A stretch of DNA of 7,802 nt from Bacteroides sp. (GTDB lineage Bacteria > Bacteroidota > Bacteroidia > Bacteroidales > GCA-2748055), in assembly GCA_011048475.1 (NCBI GenBank), contig DSDZ01000030.1:1-7802 (forward strand). Reading direction: 5' to 3'. Within the stretch, counting starts at the first letter, position 1; every line of letters starts with the position of its first letter. Below, piece by piece: positions 6,553 to 7,802 of this stretch. The position numbers and the translations under genes are program-made. The notes below the pieces were generated by a model that worked only from the letters and a program-made list of their open reading frames with translations, made no database searches and was not told where the DNA came from.

Positions 6553-7707
6553 ATGAAACTGAGAATTATTATCGGTATCCTGCTGCTGACCGGAACCATG
6601 TGGACCATGGACCAGATCATGGCACAGCCATTCGCATTTATGGATACCAGTCTGACCGACGACGAGCGCATCGACAACCTGATCTCGCTGATGACCCTGG
6701 AGGAGAAGGTGAATCACCTTTCTTCGCGTCTCCCGGGCATTCCCCGGTTGGGAGTGAAAGGTACGCGACTTGTGGAGGGGCTCCACGGACTGGCTCTGAG
6801 CGGACCGGCCAACTGGGCGGTCAGGGGAAAGGGAGCGGCTCCCACCACCACCTTTCCGCAGGCCATCGGGCTGGCACAGATGTGGGACCCCGAGCTGCAT
6901 CAGGAACTGGCTTCCTGGGAGGCTTACGAAACCCGCTACCTCACCCAGAATACCAATTATAAAAGTGCCGGACTGATCGTGCTGGCACCCAATGCGGACC
7001 TGGGAAGGGACATCCGGTGGGGCCGCACCGAGGAATGCTACGGGGAGGATCCTTTCCTGGCAGGGGTCATGACCACCGCCTGTGTGAAGGGCCTGCAGGG
7101 AGACCATCCCCGTTACTGGAAAACAGCTTCCCTGATGAAGCATTTCCTGGCCAACAGCAACGAGAACAACAGGCTGATCAATTCATCTGATTTTGATGAG
7201 CGGCTTTTCCGGGAATATTACGGGTATGCTTTTTACAAAGGGATCACGGAGGGTGGTTCCAGGGCCTACATGGCTGCCTACAACAAATACAACGGGATCC
7301 CCTGCACGGTGCATCCGGTGCTGAAGGAAGTGACCGTGGAGGAGTGGGGACAGAACGGGATCATCTGCACCGATGGCGGCGGGTTCACCCGGCTGGTGGA
7401 CAGCCACCATTATTACCCCGGTCTTCCGGAGGCTGCGGCGGGATGCATCAATGCGGGGATCAACATGTTCCTGGACCGGTATCAGCCGGCCCTGATGGAA
7501 GCACTGGAGCGGGGACTGGTCAGGGAGTCTGAGATTGACATGGCCCTGAGGGGCACCCTGCGGGTAATGCTCAAGCTGGAACTGCTGGATAACGGGGCCG
7601 GCAATCCGTATGCTTCCATCGGGATCGAAGATACCATCAGACCCTGGACCAGGCCGGAAGCCAGGGAACTGGCCAGAAAGGCCACCGTGAAATCCGTGGA
7701 ACGATGA
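6553..7707 (+). CDS. GH3 beta-glycosidase, N-terminal catalytic barrel only; frame broken at 3' end
   Basis: An exported family 3 glycoside hydrolase that would release sugars from the non-reducing ends of beta-linked oligosaccharides. Residues 1-24 look like a signal peptide (hydrophobic core, IMA before Q25). The barrel domain shows VEGLHG (74-79), TTTFPQAIGL (98-107), GRDIRWGRTEECYGEDP (151-167), the KH pair K196-H197, GGSRAYMAAYNKYNGIPC (234-251) and IICTDGGG (270-277), with D274 as the expected nucleophile. These resemble Bacteroidota xylosidase/glucosidase-like GH3 enzymes, but the sugar cannot be told. Full-length enzymes usually have about 700-850 residues; this one stops at 384 after ATVKSVER, where the family expects ATVKSVVLLKNE at the link to the C-terminal sandwich domain. 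Codons for NEEVRKAL appear in another frame from 7707, so the stop at 7705 is probably a frameshift or assembly error and not the true end. The start has no clear Shine-Dalgarno site. Confidence 0.85.
   Translation: MKLRIIIGILLLTGTMWTMDQIMAQPFAFMDTSLTDDERIDNLISLMTLEEKVNHLSSRLPGIPRLGVKGTRLVEGLHGLALSGPANWAVRGKGAAPTTTFPQAIGLAQMWDPELHQELASWEAYETRYLTQNTNYKSAGLIVLAPNADLGRDIRWGRTEECYGEDPFLAGVMTTACVKGLQGDHPRYWKTASLMKHFLANSNENNRLINSSDFDERLFREYYGYAFYKGITEGGSRAYMAAYNKYNGIPCTVHPVLKEVTVEEWGQNGIICTDGGGFTRLVDSHHYYPGLPEAAAGCINAGINMFLDRYQPALMEALERGLVRESEIDMALRGTLRVMLKLELLDNGAGNPYASIGIEDTIRPWTRPEARELARKATVKSVER
7489..7566 (+). repeat. 78-bp direct repeat, internal copy inside GH3 gene
   Basis: This segment encodes residues 313-338 of the GH3 protein (ALMEALERGL through TLRV), a normal helical part of the barrel, in the correct reading frame. 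It is identical over all 78 bases to 7725-7802. The flanking bases differ (G at 7488 versus A at 7724). This copy is the native one because the protein reads straight through it as expected for the family. Confidence 0.95.
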
Positions 7708-7724
7708 ATGAGGAAGTACGGAAA

Positions 7725-7802
7725 GCCCTGATGGAAGCACTGGAGCGGGGACTGGTCAGGGAGTCTGAGATTGACATGGCCCTGAGGGGCACCCTGCGGG
7801 TA
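7725..7802 (+). repeat. 78-bp direct repeat, second copy ending the window
   Basis: An exact copy of 7489-7566 at an offset of 236 bp, running to the last base of the window. Because 236 is not a multiple of 3, it lies in a different frame from the GH3 gene and follows its premature stop. The open frame through it begins at ATG 7704, which overlaps the TGA (ATGA), and reads MNEEVRK before joining the copied ALMEALERGL segment. A perfect copy with no silent changes that stops exactly at the sequence end is typical of an assembly-graph loop or chimeric read end. A true tandem duplication is possible but less likely. Confidence 0.9.

Noticed and set aside
6487..7143. Minus-strand open frame (218 codons) opposite the GH3 gene
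   Set aside because: It is antisense to a clear GH3 barrel with conserved motifs and has no plausible protein features.
7489..7802. The 78-bp repeat as a mobile-element, CRISPR or attachment-site repeat
   Set aside because: One copy is normal in-frame coding sequence for a conserved GH3 helix and the other stops at the window edge; there are only two copies and no integrase, transposase or spacer pattern.

Overview
The window is most likely a piece of a Bacteroidota genome. Start codons have weak Shine-Dalgarno sequences, the two exported proteins carry signal peptides ending just before a Gln, and there is a periplasmic-type family 3 glycoside hydrolase of the kind common in that phylum. 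This assignment is an inference. Coding DNA is GC-rich, and the one real intergenic gap is clearly AT-richer.

Region 1 (18-5573, plus strand) is a tightly packed five-gene cluster. The junctions are 12 bp apart, a 4-bp ATGA overlap, a 38-bp overlap and 3 bp apart, so it is very probably one operon whose promoter lies left of the window. The genes encode a lysine 2,3-aminomutase-like radical SAM/PLP enzyme, a fusion of a GNAT acetyltransferase with an HDAC/acetylpolyamine-amidohydrolase-type deacetylase, two different D-Ala-D-Ala-ligase-like ATP-grasp ligases, and a free-standing GNAT acetyltransferase. Together these suggest a small-molecule pathway. L-lysine would be turned into beta-lysine, an amine would be acetylated (as protection or as a final modification), carboxylates would be activated and joined to amines by the two ligases, and an acetyl group would be removed by the deacetylase. 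The product would be a beta-lysine-containing peptide-like metabolite. The product, the order of steps and the export route cannot be read from the sequence.

Region 2 (5588-6379, minus strand) converges on the operon with a 14-bp gap. It encodes a secreted protein made of two tandem copies of one roughly 110-residue domain that I do not recognise. Region 3 (6380-6552) is a 173-bp AT-rich divergent intergenic region holding a nested inverted repeat. Region 4 (6553-7802, plus strand) is the N-terminal catalytic barrel of a GH3 beta-glycosidase. Its frame breaks at 7705, just where the family expects a conserved segment linking to the second domain. The last 78 bases of the window are an exact copy of an internal part of the same gene (7489-7566), which looks more like an assembly or template-switch artefact at a contig end than biology.

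The part most worth attention is the aminomutase / acetyltransferase-deacetylase / double ATP-grasp operon.
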